A stretch of 64,000 nucleotides of DNA from AC-32 sp963772975 (GTDB taxonomy: Bacteria; Actinomycetota; Thermoleophilia; Gaiellales; Gaiellaceae): contig CAVYZH010000007.1 of NCBI GenBank assembly GCA_963772975.1, forward strand, positions 10,444 through 74,443. The letters run 5' to 3'. This document shows positions 43,418 through 50,605 of this stretch, in pieces. The position numbers were made by a program, and so were the translations under genes. Each line of letters starts with the position of its first letter. Position 1 is the stretch's first letter. Below the pieces are notes generated by a model. It did no database searches. It was not told the DNA's origin and worked only from the letters and a program-made list of their open reading frames with translations.

Positions 43418-44110
43418 GTGAGCGCCTGGGACGCCTTCGCGGTCGACTACGAGAAGTGGGCCGCCGAGATGACGGAGGACATTCCGTTCTACGTCGAGCT
43501 GGCGCGCGAGGCCGACGGCGCGCTCGTCGAGCTCGCGGTGGGCAACGGACGCGTGGCGATCCCGGTCGCGGAGGCAACGGGCAAAGCAGTGCTCGGAATC
43601 GACATCTCGCCGGCCATGCTCGCCCAGGCACGCGCCAACGGAGAGGAAGCCGGCGTCGAGCTCGAGCTGCGCGAGGGCGACATGCGGGAGCTCGCGCTGG
43701 ACGAGCCGGCGGCGCTGATTTACTGCCCGGCCCGTGCGCTGATGCACCTGCCGACGTGGGCCGACCGCCGTCGCACCTTCGAGCGGATCGCGGCTGCCCT
43801 CGAGCCCGGAGGGCGCTTCGCCTGGAACGCGTTCGTCTTCAACCCGCACATCGCCGGCAAGCTCGATGGGCACTGGCAGGACGACGCCCCGGTCCGGCAT
43901 CGCGTCGACTACGTCCCGGCGGACTCCCGGATCGACCTGACGCTTGAAGACGGCTCGACGATCCCCCTCTACTGGTCGACGCGCGGCGAGTGGGAAGGCT
44001 TGCTCGACGTGGCCGGCCTCGAGACCGAGGCGCTCCATGGCTGGTTCGACCGCCGCCCGTTCGACGAGAGCAGCGAGGAGTTCGTCTGGGTCGCGCGGCG
44101 CCCGGCGTGA
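43418..44110 (+). CDS. Class I SAM-dependent methyltransferase (copy 1)
   Basis: 230 residues. SAM motif I is VELAVGNGRVAIPVA near residue 37, motif II is GIDISPAML, and motif III lies near LEPGGRFAWNAFVF. C-terminal HGWFDRRPFDESSEEFVWVA is shared with the next gene. The two are about 35-40 percent alike by eye and overlap by GTGA, so they look like a tandem duplication that may act as a heterodimer. Substrate unknown. Confidence 0.87.
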   Translation: MSAWDAFAVDYEKWAAEMTEDIPFYVELAREADGALVELAVGNGRVAIPVAEATGKAVLGIDISPAMLAQARANGEEAGVELELREGDMRELALDEPAALIYCPARALMHLPTWADRRRTFERIAAALEPGGRFAWNAFVFNPHIAGKLDGHWQDDAPVRHRVDYVPADSRIDLTLEDGSTIPLYWSTRGEWEGLLDVAGLETEALHGWFDRRPFDESSEEFVWVARRPA

Positions 44111-44811
44111 GCCTCTACGACTCGATCGCCGAGCTCTACGACCCATGGAGCGTGAGCGTCACCGAGGACGTGGGCTTCTACGTCGAGGAGGCCGAGCGCG
44201 CAGGCTCACCGGTGGTCGAGCTCGCTGTCGGCACGGGCCGAATCGCGGTGCCGACCGCCGCCGCCGGGGTCCGCGTGATCGGAATCGACTCCTCGCCGGG
44301 GATGCTCGAGGTCTGCCGCCGCCGCGGCGAGCTCGCGGGCGTGAGCGAGCTACTCGACCTGCGCCCGGGCGCGCTCGAGGCACCGCCGGTCGAGGAGCGG
44401 GTCGCGCTCGTCACCTGCCCATTCCGCTCCTACCTGCACCTGCTCGACGACGACTCGCGCCTGCGTGCGCTGGGCGCCGCGCGCGAGCTGCTCCTCCCGC
44501 GCGGACGGCTCGTCTTCGACGTCTTCGCCCCGAGCGCGGGCGATATTGCCGACACGCACGGCCGCTGGCTCGAGCGCGAGCCGGGGATCTTCGAGCGCGC
44601 CGAGTGGGACTCGCAGGCCCGCACGCTGACGCTGTCCGTCCGTGGTGAGAGCGGCGAGACGAGCTTCGTGCTCGCGTGGCTCTCGAACGACGAGTGGCGC
44701 GCGCTGCTCGAACAGGCCGGCTTCCAGGTCGTCGGCTGCTACGGCTGGTTCGATCGCCGGCCGTACGCCGGCGGCGAAGACACGGTGTGGATCGCGAGGA
44801 AGCCCGGCTAG
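44107..44811 (+). CDS. Class I SAM-dependent methyltransferase (copy 2)
   Basis: 234 residues from GTG 44107 (GTGA overlap). Motif I VELAVGTGRIAVPTA, motif II GIDSSPGML, and the end CYGWFDRRPYAGGEDTVWIA parallel copy 1 closely, whereas the middle differs. Motif I is the more canonical here (GTGR versus GNGR in copy 1). Overlaps the MOSC gene convergently by 4 bases. Confidence 0.87.
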   Translation: MSLYDSIAELYDPWSVSVTEDVGFYVEEAERAGSPVVELAVGTGRIAVPTAAAGVRVIGIDSSPGMLEVCRRRGELAGVSELLDLRPGALEAPPVEERVALVTCPFRSYLHLLDDDSRLRALGAARELLLPRGRLVFDVFAPSAGDIADTHGRWLEREPGIFERAEWDSQARTLTLSVRGESGETSFVLAWLSNDEWRALLEQAGFQVVGCYGWFDRRPYAGGEDTVWIARKPG

Positions 44812-45236
44812 ACCAGCTCGACCGGGTCGCCGACGGCGACCTCGCCGGACTCGACGATCCGCGCGAGCATCCCGCGCTTGCCCTGGAGCTCTGCGCGAAG
44901 CCCGTCGCGCAGCTCGTCCATGCGGTGGCACGGGTCGCAGACCATCGTGATTTCGAACACGGCCTCGTCGCCGACCTTCACGCGCTGGCCGACCGGCCAT
45001 TGCTCGACGTCGGTGCCCTCTACGGTCAGGTTCTCGCGGATCGCGCCCGGTTCAACGCCGACCGAGTCCAGGTGCTCCTTCGACACGAACAGGACTTCGC
45101 GCTTTGGCGGGTTGGCGTGGGCGCAGCCCTCGAGCCCCTCGCCCGCGATCGCTCGACGCCGCTCGTGCGGCACAGAGATACCGCTCTTGCGGGCGGGCGA
45201 GGTGAACACTCCGCTGATCCTCGGCACGGGAGTCAC
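44808..45236 (-). CDS. MOSC-domain protein
   Basis: 142 residues of the MOSC beta-barrel. GAIRENLTVEGTDVEQWPVG is the strand pattern expected before the pterin site, and MVCDPCHRMDELRDGLRAEL contains the conserved cysteine of this family. MOSC proteins carry sulfur or bind molybdenum cofactor. GTG 45236. No molybdenum enzyme gene is nearby. Confidence 0.82.
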   Translation of the reverse strand: MTPVPRISGVFTSPARKSGISVPHERRRAIAGEGLEGCAHANPPKREVLFVSKEHLDSVGVEPGAIRENLTVEGTDVEQWPVGQRVKVGDEAVFEITMVCDPCHRMDELRDGLRAELQGKRGMLARIVESGEVAVGDPVELV

Positions 45237-45237
45237 T

Positions 45238-45936
45238 TTAGCGATGGCTCCGGCGCCAGTCGTAGAGCGCTATCGTCCCGGCCATCGCGACGTTCAGCGA
45301 CTCGGCCGGGCCGGCCAGCGGGATCATCGCACTTGCCTCGCAGGCCGCGACCACCTCGTCCGCAAGCCCCTCGCGCTCCGAGCCGAGCACGAAGCGTGAG
45401 AGCGACGGGTCGAGCTCCGAGAGCGGCGGCGCGTCGTGCGCCACCAGCGCGACTGCTCCCTGTGGCGCGAAGTCGGCCATCGGCACACGGAAGATCGAGC
45501 CGGTAGAGGCCCGCAACGCCTTCGGCCCGAACGGGTCGGCGCAGCCCGGCGACAGCGCGAGGTAGGCGCCGAACGCGTCGCAGGCCCGGGCCAGCGTGCC
45601 GACGTTGCCGGGATCGCCGACCCGCCAGAGCTCGAGCCCTAGCGGCGGTAGCTTCCGCTCCGGCCGCGCCGTCCGGAAGACGCCGATCACCCGCGGCGCG
45701 TGCCCGAGCGTCGAGACCTCAGCCAGCAGGTGCGACGAGACCTGCTCCGCCCGCAGAGCCAACTCCGGCGGGCGCGCCGCATCCACGAGCGCGAAGTCGA
45801 GCTCCCAGCCGCCCTCGAGCGCGGCCGCGACCAGGTCCTCGCCCTCGGCCACGAACTGGCCGAGCTTGTCGCGCTGCCGCCGCGTCTCCAGCTTGCGGAC
45901 GAGCTTCAGCTTCGGGTTGTCGCTCGAAGTGATCAC
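45238..45936 (-). CDS. TrmH/SpoU-family RNA 2'-O-methyltransferase
   Basis: 232 residues. N-terminal SpoU substrate-binding part (SSDNPKLKLVRKLETRRQRD, FVAEGEDLVAAALEGG), then the knotted catalytic domain: motif 1 in WRVGDPGNVGTLARACDAFG, motif 2 in RFVLGSEREGLADEV, motif 3 in IPLAGPAESLNVAMAGTIAL. Likely methylates 23S rRNA or tRNA ribose. GTG 45936 chosen because it overlaps the DUF2332 stop by GTGA; GTG 45945 is the alternative. Lies in the usual actinobacterial place between rplT and pheS. Confidence 0.92.
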   Translation of the reverse strand: MITSSDNPKLKLVRKLETRRQRDKLGQFVAEGEDLVAAALEGGWELDFALVDAARPPELALRAEQVSSHLLAEVSTLGHAPRVIGVFRTARPERKLPPLGLELWRVGDPGNVGTLARACDAFGAYLALSPGCADPFGPKALRASTGSIFRVPMADFAPQGAVALVAHDAPPLSELDPSLSRFVLGSEREGLADEVVAACEASAMIPLAGPAESLNVAMAGTIALYDWRRSHR

Positions 45937-46856
45937 TCTCGCCACCGAATCCAATTGCCGTGGAAGTCACAGCGGAGCAGAAAACGGCGCTCGCCGCCGG
46001 GCCAGAGGCCGACCTCGAGCTCGTAGCTGTCGTGCCGGTCCTCCTCGAGCTCCTCGACCGCCCGCGTCGAGACCCAGCCGAGCGGGCCCTCGCGGCCGGC
46101 CTCCTCCAGCAGCGCGCGCAGCTCGGCGCGCTTCTCGCGGCCGATGTAGCCGGTCGAGGCGGTCTGGAAGACCACCGTCAGCGCCTCCTCGTCACGCTGG
46201 GCGAGCACCGCCGGGAGCAGCTCGACGTAGTCGCCACGAACGAGCGTCGGCGGCTCGCGCCGCAGGATTGCGATCGCGCGGCGCAGCCGCTGTGCCCGCT
46301 CGACGCGGCCGGGCCAGATGAAGGCGTGCAGCAGGCGCGCCCCGTGCTCGCTCGTGACGTCGACCGGATTGAGGTCGATCCCGAGCCGGAGCCGCACCGC
46401 AGGCCGGCGGGCAAGCACCTCCTGCGGGACCGGCACGTATTCGACCCCGCGCAGCAACAGCTCGGAGGAGCCCCAACGCCCGGCGCGGTAGGCGTAGGCG
46501 TACCGGTCCCACAGCAAGTTCAATCCCGCCGAGGGGCCGAGCTCGACGAGATCGACCGTCTCCGCTCCGTGCTCGGCGGCGAGGACGAGGAACGCCGGCA
46601 GGAGCGCGAAGCAGCGCTGCACCTCGTTCGTCTGCACCGCCTGCTCGCGGACGAAGCGGGCGAGGAAGTCGCGCCGCGCCTCGAGCGCCGAGCGGAAGTC
46701 GTCCCAGTCGCCCGAGAGCGCGTACGGCTCGATCCCGGCGAGCTCGAGGTAGTGGACCCCGCCGAAGAGTCGCAGCGGCACATCCCAGCTGAGCTCGTCG
46801 ACCAGCTCGTCCACGAGCGGCTCGCTCGCGCAGCGGCGCGCGAGGCGCGCGTACAC
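45933..46856 (-). CDS. DUF2332 family protein
   Basis: 307 residues from GTG 46856, but the frame is open further upstream and encodes IFRRQATQFEAQGSPVYARL, which matches how this family usually begins. No ATG, GTG or TTG lies in that upstream part. A CTG at 46928 overlaps the rplT stop as CTGA, the same geometry as the other coupled starts here, so a CTG start (332 codons) is possible. Core segments: VDLVELGPSAGLNLLWDRYA, GIDLNPVDVTSEHGARLLHA, VVFQTASTGYI. The fold resembles SAM-methyltransferases; activity unknown. Confidence 0.8.
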   Translation of the reverse strand: MYARLARRCASEPLVDELVDELSWDVPLRLFGGVHYLELAGIEPYALSGDWDDFRSALEARRDFLARFVREQAVQTNEVQRCFALLPAFLVLAAEHGAETVDLVELGPSAGLNLLWDRYAYAYRAGRWGSSELLLRGVEYVPVPQEVLARRPAVRLRLGIDLNPVDVTSEHGARLLHAFIWPGRVERAQRLRRAIAILRREPPTLVRGDYVELLPAVLAQRDEEALTVVFQTASTGYIGREKRAELRALLEEAGREGPLGWVSTRAVEELEEDRHDSYELEVGLWPGGERRFLLRCDFHGNWIRWRE

Positions 46857-46924
46857 GGGCGAGCCCTGCGCCTCGAACTGCGTGGCCTGCCGGCGGAAGA
46901 TCCCGCCGCGATCGCTTGAAGCGC

Positions 46925-47284
46925 TCAGGCCTCGAGCGCGGCCTTGGCCTGCGCCGCGATCTTGCCGAAGGCGTCCGGATCGCTCACCGCGAGGTCGGCG
47001 AGCACCTTGCGGTCGAGCGGGATCTCGGCCTTGCGCAGGCCTGAGACGAACTGGTTGTAGGAGAGCCCCTCGCGCCGCGCGGCCGCGTTGATGCGCATGA
47101 TCCAGAGGCGCCGGAAGGTGCGCTTCTTATTCTTGCGGTCGCGGTAGGCGTAGACCAGCGAGTGGTCGACCTGCTCCTTGGCGCGCCGGTAGCTGGAGTG
47201 CTTAAGGCCCCAGTAGCCGCGTGCCTGCTCGAGCACCTTGCGGCGCTTCTTGCGCCCGTGAACGGATCGCTTGACTCGCGGCAC
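46925..47284 (-). CDS. rplT: Ribosomal protein bL20
   Basis: 119 residues, normal length. MPRVKRSVHGRKKRRKVLEQ, ARGYWGLKHSSYRRAKEQV and RRLWIMRINAAAR are bL20 hallmarks. Early 50S assembly protein and, in other bacteria, translational or transcriptional repressor of its own operon. GTG 47284 with GGGGAGG upstream; 3 bases after the rpmI stop. Confidence 0.98.
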   Translation of the reverse strand: MPRVKRSVHGRKKRRKVLEQARGYWGLKHSSYRRAKEQVDHSLVYAYRDRKNKKRTFRRLWIMRINAAARREGLSYNQFVSGLRKAEIPLDRKVLADLAVSDPDAFGKIAAQAKAALEA

Positions 47285-47287
47285 GGA

Positions 47288-47482
47288 CTACCTCCCCAGC
47301 AGCTTCTTGATCTCGCGGGTGTCCGAAGCCGCGACCGGCTGGTCGCGCCGGAAGGCACGCTTGCGCTTAGGCGATTTCTTCTCGAGCAGGTGGGCTTTCG
47401 GCGCTTTCCGCCGCAGGAGCTTGCCCGTTCCCGTCACCTTGAACCGCTTCTTCGTCGCGCTGTGTGTCTTCTGCTTTGGCAT
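47288..47482 (-). CDS. rpmI: Ribosomal protein bL35
   Basis: 64 residues: MPKQKTHSATKKRFKVTGTG, KLLRRKAPKAHLLEKKSPKR, AASDTREIKKLLGR. Normal bL35 length. Its first 116 bases lie inside the 3' end of infC in a different frame (see finding). GGAG about 12 bases before the ATG is a loose ribosome site. Confidence 0.98.
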   Translation of the reverse strand: MPKQKTHSATKKRFKVTGTGKLLRRKAPKAHLLEKKSPKRKRAFRRDQPVAASDTREIKKLLGR

Positions 47483-48047
47483 CTTTGTGTGTCGCTCCGG
47501 CGTTCTTCGTCGGGCCCAGCATCATCACCATGTTGCGGCCGTCCTGGAGCGGCGGGGACTCTATCTGCCCGATCTCCTTCACGTCCTCGGCCAGCCGCAT
47601 CAGCAGGTCACGCCCGCGCTCCGGATGGCTCTGCTCCCGGCCGCGGAACATGATCGTCACCTTGACCTTCGCGCGCTGGTTGAGAAAGCGCTCGACGTGG
47701 CCTTTCTTGGTGTTGTAGTCGTGGATCCCGATTTTGGGCCTGAGCTTGATCTCCTTGACGTTGACCGACACCTGGTGCTTGCGCGCGAGCTTGGCCTTCT
47801 GCTCCTGCTCGTAGCGGTACTTGCCGTAATCCATCACCTTCGCGACGGGCGGATCGGCCTGCGCGGCGACCTCGACCAGATCGAGGTTCTTGCCCCACGC
47901 GTACTCGCGCGCTTCGTTCGTGTCCTTGACACCGATCTGTGAGCCGTCGTCGTCCACCAGGCGCACCTTCGGCGCGCGGATCATCTCGTTGATGCGCGCC
48001 TGCGGTACCGGGGCGCGATCGGGCTCCACGTTTCGGCGTGGTCTCAA
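47367..48047 (-). CDS. infC: Translation initiation factor IF-3 with C-terminal extension
   Basis: About 226 residues. N-domain ARINEMIRAPKVRLVDDDG and GKNLDLVEVAAQADPPVAKV; C-domain KEIKLRPKIGIHDYNTKKGH, VTIMFRGREQSHPERGRDL. IF-3 normally ends near MMLGPTKNA; here about 45 acidic/polar residues (AKAEDTQRDEEAVQGDGNG and more) extend past that and overlap rpmI by 116 bases. The start is uncertain: TTG 48047 or GTG 48029 (neither has a good ribosome site; GGAGG at 48076-48072 is 24 or more bases away). First gene of infC-rpmI-rplT. Confidence 0.95.
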   Translation of the reverse strand: MRPRRNVEPDRAPVPQARINEMIRAPKVRLVDDDGSQIGVKDTNEAREYAWGKNLDLVEVAAQADPPVAKVMDYGKYRYEQEQKAKLARKHQVSVNVKEIKLRPKIGIHDYNTKKGHVERFLNQRAKVKVTIMFRGREQSHPERGRDLLMRLAEDVKEIGQIESPPLQDGRNMVMMLGPTKNAGATHKDAKAEDTQRDEEAVQGDGNGQAPAAESAESPPAREEIA

Positions 48048-48087
48048 AGGCGTGTCACCAAGCTCTCGTTTCCTCCTTCTCTACGAC

Positions 48088-48108
48088 AAAAACCGCTGCA
48101 AGCAGCGG
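48088..48108 (-). terminator. Intrinsic terminator or attenuator upstream of infC
   Basis: CCGCTGC and GCAGCGG (48108-48102 and 48099-48093) make a 7-bp stem with a 2-base loop, followed by five Ts on the minus strand. It lies 84 bases after the thrS stop and only about 40 bases before infC. It either ends the thrS transcript or attenuates infC as in known infC/rpmI/rplT leaders. Confidence 0.7.
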
Positions 48109-48192
48109 CCCGAAATCCTCGTCCTGCGACTCGGTTGAACCTCCGCGGAGCGCGTGCTCGGAAGGTGAGGGTGGGCCCCTGCTTGTGCAGGG

Positions 48193-50073
48193 TTACAGGG
48201 TAGCAAGGTGTGAGAGCAATTCGTCCAGCGTCCGCGTCGACTGCTCCCCGCCGCGCTCGCGGACGGCGAGCGAGTCGTCCGACTCCTTGTCGCCGTAGAC
48301 GATCGTGACCGGGATCTTCTCGACCTCGGTGTCGCGGATCCGCTTACCCACGGTCTCGTCGCGCTCGTCCACCTCGACGCGGAACTCGGCGAGCTTCCGC
48401 GCCAGCTCGTGCGCAGCACCGCGGTGGCCCTCGCCGACCGGCAGGATCCGGATCTGGACCGGCGCTAGCCAGAACGGAAAGGCGCCGCCGTAGTGCTCGA
48501 TCAGGATCCCGATAAAGCGCTCGAGCGAGCCGAACAGCGCGCGGTGGACCACATACGGCGTGTGCTCCTCGTTGTCGGCTCCCATGTAGGTGAGCCCGAA
48601 ACGGGCCGGCATCTGCGAGTCGAGCTGGATCGTCCCCATCTGCCAGGAGCGGCCGAGCACGTCCGTCATGTGCAGGTCGATCTTCGGGCCGTAGAAGGCG
48701 CCGTCGCCCGCATTGATCGTGTACGGGATCCCGCGCCGGTCGAGCGCGGCCTGCAGCGCGCCTTCGGTGAAGTCCCACTCCTCGTCGGTGCCGAGCTTGT
48801 TGTCGGGGCGCGTAGAAAGCTCGAAGCGGGCCTCGAGGCCGAAGAGCTCGTAGAGGTAGGCGGCGAAGTCGAGCGCCGCGAAGATCTCGTCCTCGATCTG
48901 CTCCGCCGTCACGAACAGGTGCGCGTCGTCCTGCGTCACGTGCTGGACGCGCAGCAGGCCGTGCAGCGTTCCCCCGCGCTCGTTGCGGTGGAGGGTCGAG
49001 GCCTCCGCGTAGCGCAGCGGCAGGTCGCGGTAGCTGCGCAGTGTCGAGCCGAAGAGCAGCATGTGCCCGGGGCAGTTCATCGGCTTCAGACCGAGCGTCC
49101 GGTCCTCGCCGTAGGGGACGAGGAACATCTCGTCCTTGAACTTCTCCCAGTGGCCCGAGGTCTTCCAGGTCTCGACGTCGTACATCAGCGGCGTCTTCAC
49201 CTCGACGTAGCCTCGCCTCGAGTTCTCGCGCCGGCGCAGGTCCTCGAGTGAGTTCCAGATCACCATGCCCTTCGGGTGCCAGAACGGCATCCCGGGCGCG
49301 TGGTCGGAGAGGTGGAAGAGGTCGAGCTGCGCCCCGAGCCGGCGGTGGTCGCGCGCACGGGCCTGTTCGAGGTTCTCGAGGTACGCGTCGAGGTCGGCCT
49401 GGTCGTAGAAGGCCGTCCCGTAGATCCGCGTCAGCTGCTTGTTGTGCTCGTTTCCGCGCCAGTACGCGCCGGCGAGGCCGGTCAGCTTGAAGGCCTTGAC
49501 CGGCGTCGAATCTTGCAGGTGTGGGCCGCGGCAGAGGTCGCGAAAGTCGCCCTGCGTGTACATCGTGATCGGGCCCTCCGCGGTCTCGACGAGCTCGACC
49601 TTGTACTCCTCGCTCTGCTCGGCGAAGTAGCGTTTCGCCTCCTCTGCGGCCACCTCCTCGCGGTTCCAGGAGCGGCCCTCCGCGAGCTCCTTGCGCATCT
49701 CCTCCTCGATCCGCTCGAGCGCCTCTTCGCCGATCGGCTCCGGGAAGTCGAAGTCGTAGTAGAAGCCGTTCTCGATCGGTGGCCCGATCGCGATCTTCGT
49801 GCCGGGGTACAGACGGCGGACGGCCTCGGCGAGCAGGTGCGCGGTCGAGTGCCGCAGCACGTAGAGCGCGTCGGGATCGTCCTTGTCGCGCGTGGTCAGG
49901 ATCTGGATCGGCTGGCCGTCCTCGAGTGGGGCCCGCAGGTCCTGGACGTTGCCGTTCGAGCGCACCAGCACCGCCTGCTCGGCCAGCTTCGGGCCGATCG
50001 CGCGAGCCGCGTCGAGCCCCGTCGCGCCGTCGGGAAGTTCGAGTTCTGAGTTGTCGGGAAGGACGACCTTCAT
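48193..50073 (-). CDS. thrS: Threonyl-tRNA synthetase
   Basis: 626 residues. TGS domain MKVVLPDNSELELPDG, SAD editing domain with HSTAHLLAEAVRRLYP and IENGFYYDFDFPEP, class II core with motif 2 RYAEASTLHRNERGGTLHGL, zinc-site residues including NCPGHMLLF, and anticodon-binding domain (VQIRILPVGEGHRGAAHELA). ATG 50073 lies 8 bases after TATCCT. Its start codon shares the bases CAT/ATG with a divergent small frame. Complete. Confidence 0.98.
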   Translation of the reverse strand: MKVVLPDNSELELPDGATGLDAARAIGPKLAEQAVLVRSNGNVQDLRAPLEDGQPIQILTTRDKDDPDALYVLRHSTAHLLAEAVRRLYPGTKIAIGPPIENGFYYDFDFPEPIGEEALERIEEEMRKELAEGRSWNREEVAAEEAKRYFAEQSEEYKVELVETAEGPITMYTQGDFRDLCRGPHLQDSTPVKAFKLTGLAGAYWRGNEHNKQLTRIYGTAFYDQADLDAYLENLEQARARDHRRLGAQLDLFHLSDHAPGMPFWHPKGMVIWNSLEDLRRRENSRRGYVEVKTPLMYDVETWKTSGHWEKFKDEMFLVPYGEDRTLGLKPMNCPGHMLLFGSTLRSYRDLPLRYAEASTLHRNERGGTLHGLLRVQHVTQDDAHLFVTAEQIEDEIFAALDFAAYLYELFGLEARFELSTRPDNKLGTDEEWDFTEGALQAALDRRGIPYTINAGDGAFYGPKIDLHMTDVLGRSWQMGTIQLDSQMPARFGLTYMGADNEEHTPYVVHRALFGSLERFIGILIEHYGGAFPFWLAPVQIRILPVGEGHRGAAHELARKLAEFRVEVDERDETVGKRIRDTEVEKIPVTIVYGDKESDDSLAVRERGGEQSTRTLDELLSHLATL

Positions 50074-50194
50074 GACAGAGCAGGATACTTCGCACCCCCG
50101 GGAAGACGACCGCAACGACGAGCTCGACGAGTCGCCCGCACCCAACCCCGAAGAAGGCGACTCAACGGCCGAGGACGACCCGGGCGCCGACTAG
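50072..50194 (+). CDS. Very acidic 40-residue protein
   Basis: MTEQDTSHPREDDRNDELDE, then PAPNPEEGDSTAEDDPGAD. About 40 percent Asp/Glu, no hydrophobic core, so probably disordered. Its ATG uses the same bases as the thrS ATG on the other strand (CATG), and GGAAGGA lies about 10 bases ahead. Stop abuts the MmcQ gene convergently. May be a real micro-protein or chance. Confidence 0.4.
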   Translation: MTEQDTSHPREDDRNDELDESPAPNPEEGDSTAEDDPGAD

Positions 50195-50195
50195 T

Positions 50196-50555
50196 TCAGT
50201 CGTCGCCTTCGACCGCGGCTTTGAGCTCGGCCGGGCACTTGAGCCAGTAGCTCTCGCGCAGCCATTCGAGCGCGTTCTCGAGCGACTCCTGGTCGGTCAC
50301 GTTGGCCGTGATCCACCCATAGCGGCCGACGTGGCTGGCGATGCGCACATACGGAAGCAGGTGCGCGATCTCGCGCTCTTCGAGCGTCAGCTTGACCGTC
50401 ATGTCCACGGCCCCGTCCCGCGTCACGGCCCACCCGAAGACCTTGTTCTGGCCGACCTTGAAGACCGGAAAGTCGCCCCACGGCCGGTCCTCGTAGGTCT
50501 CCGGGAACGAGAGCGCCAGCTCGGTGATCCTCCGCTCGATCGTCGCCGCCCTCAC
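50196..50555 (-). CDS. MmcQ/YjbR family protein
   Basis: 119 residues. LALSFPETYEDRPWGDFPVF and KVFGWAVTRDGAVDMTVKLT match the MmcQ/YjbR start, and GRYGWITANVTDQESLENAL plus LRESYWLKCPAELKA match its end. Double-wing alpha+beta fold, sometimes called DNA-binding, function unsettled. GTG 50555, divergent from FIST. Confidence 0.85.
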   Translation of the reverse strand: MRAATIERRITELALSFPETYEDRPWGDFPVFKVGQNKVFGWAVTRDGAVDMTVKLTLEEREIAHLLPYVRIASHVGRYGWITANVTDQESLENALEWLRESYWLKCPAELKAAVEGDD

Positions 50556-50593
50556 TGCCGCATTCTGTCCGTTTCGGGCCGGGCCGCGAGGCG

Positions 50594-50599
50594 TACACT
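50594..50599 (+). promoter_or_regulatory. Candidate -10 element (TACACT) for leaderless FIST gene
   Basis: TACACT ends 6 bases before ATG 50606. Identical hexamer and spacing as for the gene at 39714. Confidence 0.45.
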
Positions 50600-50605
50600 C
50601 AGGTC

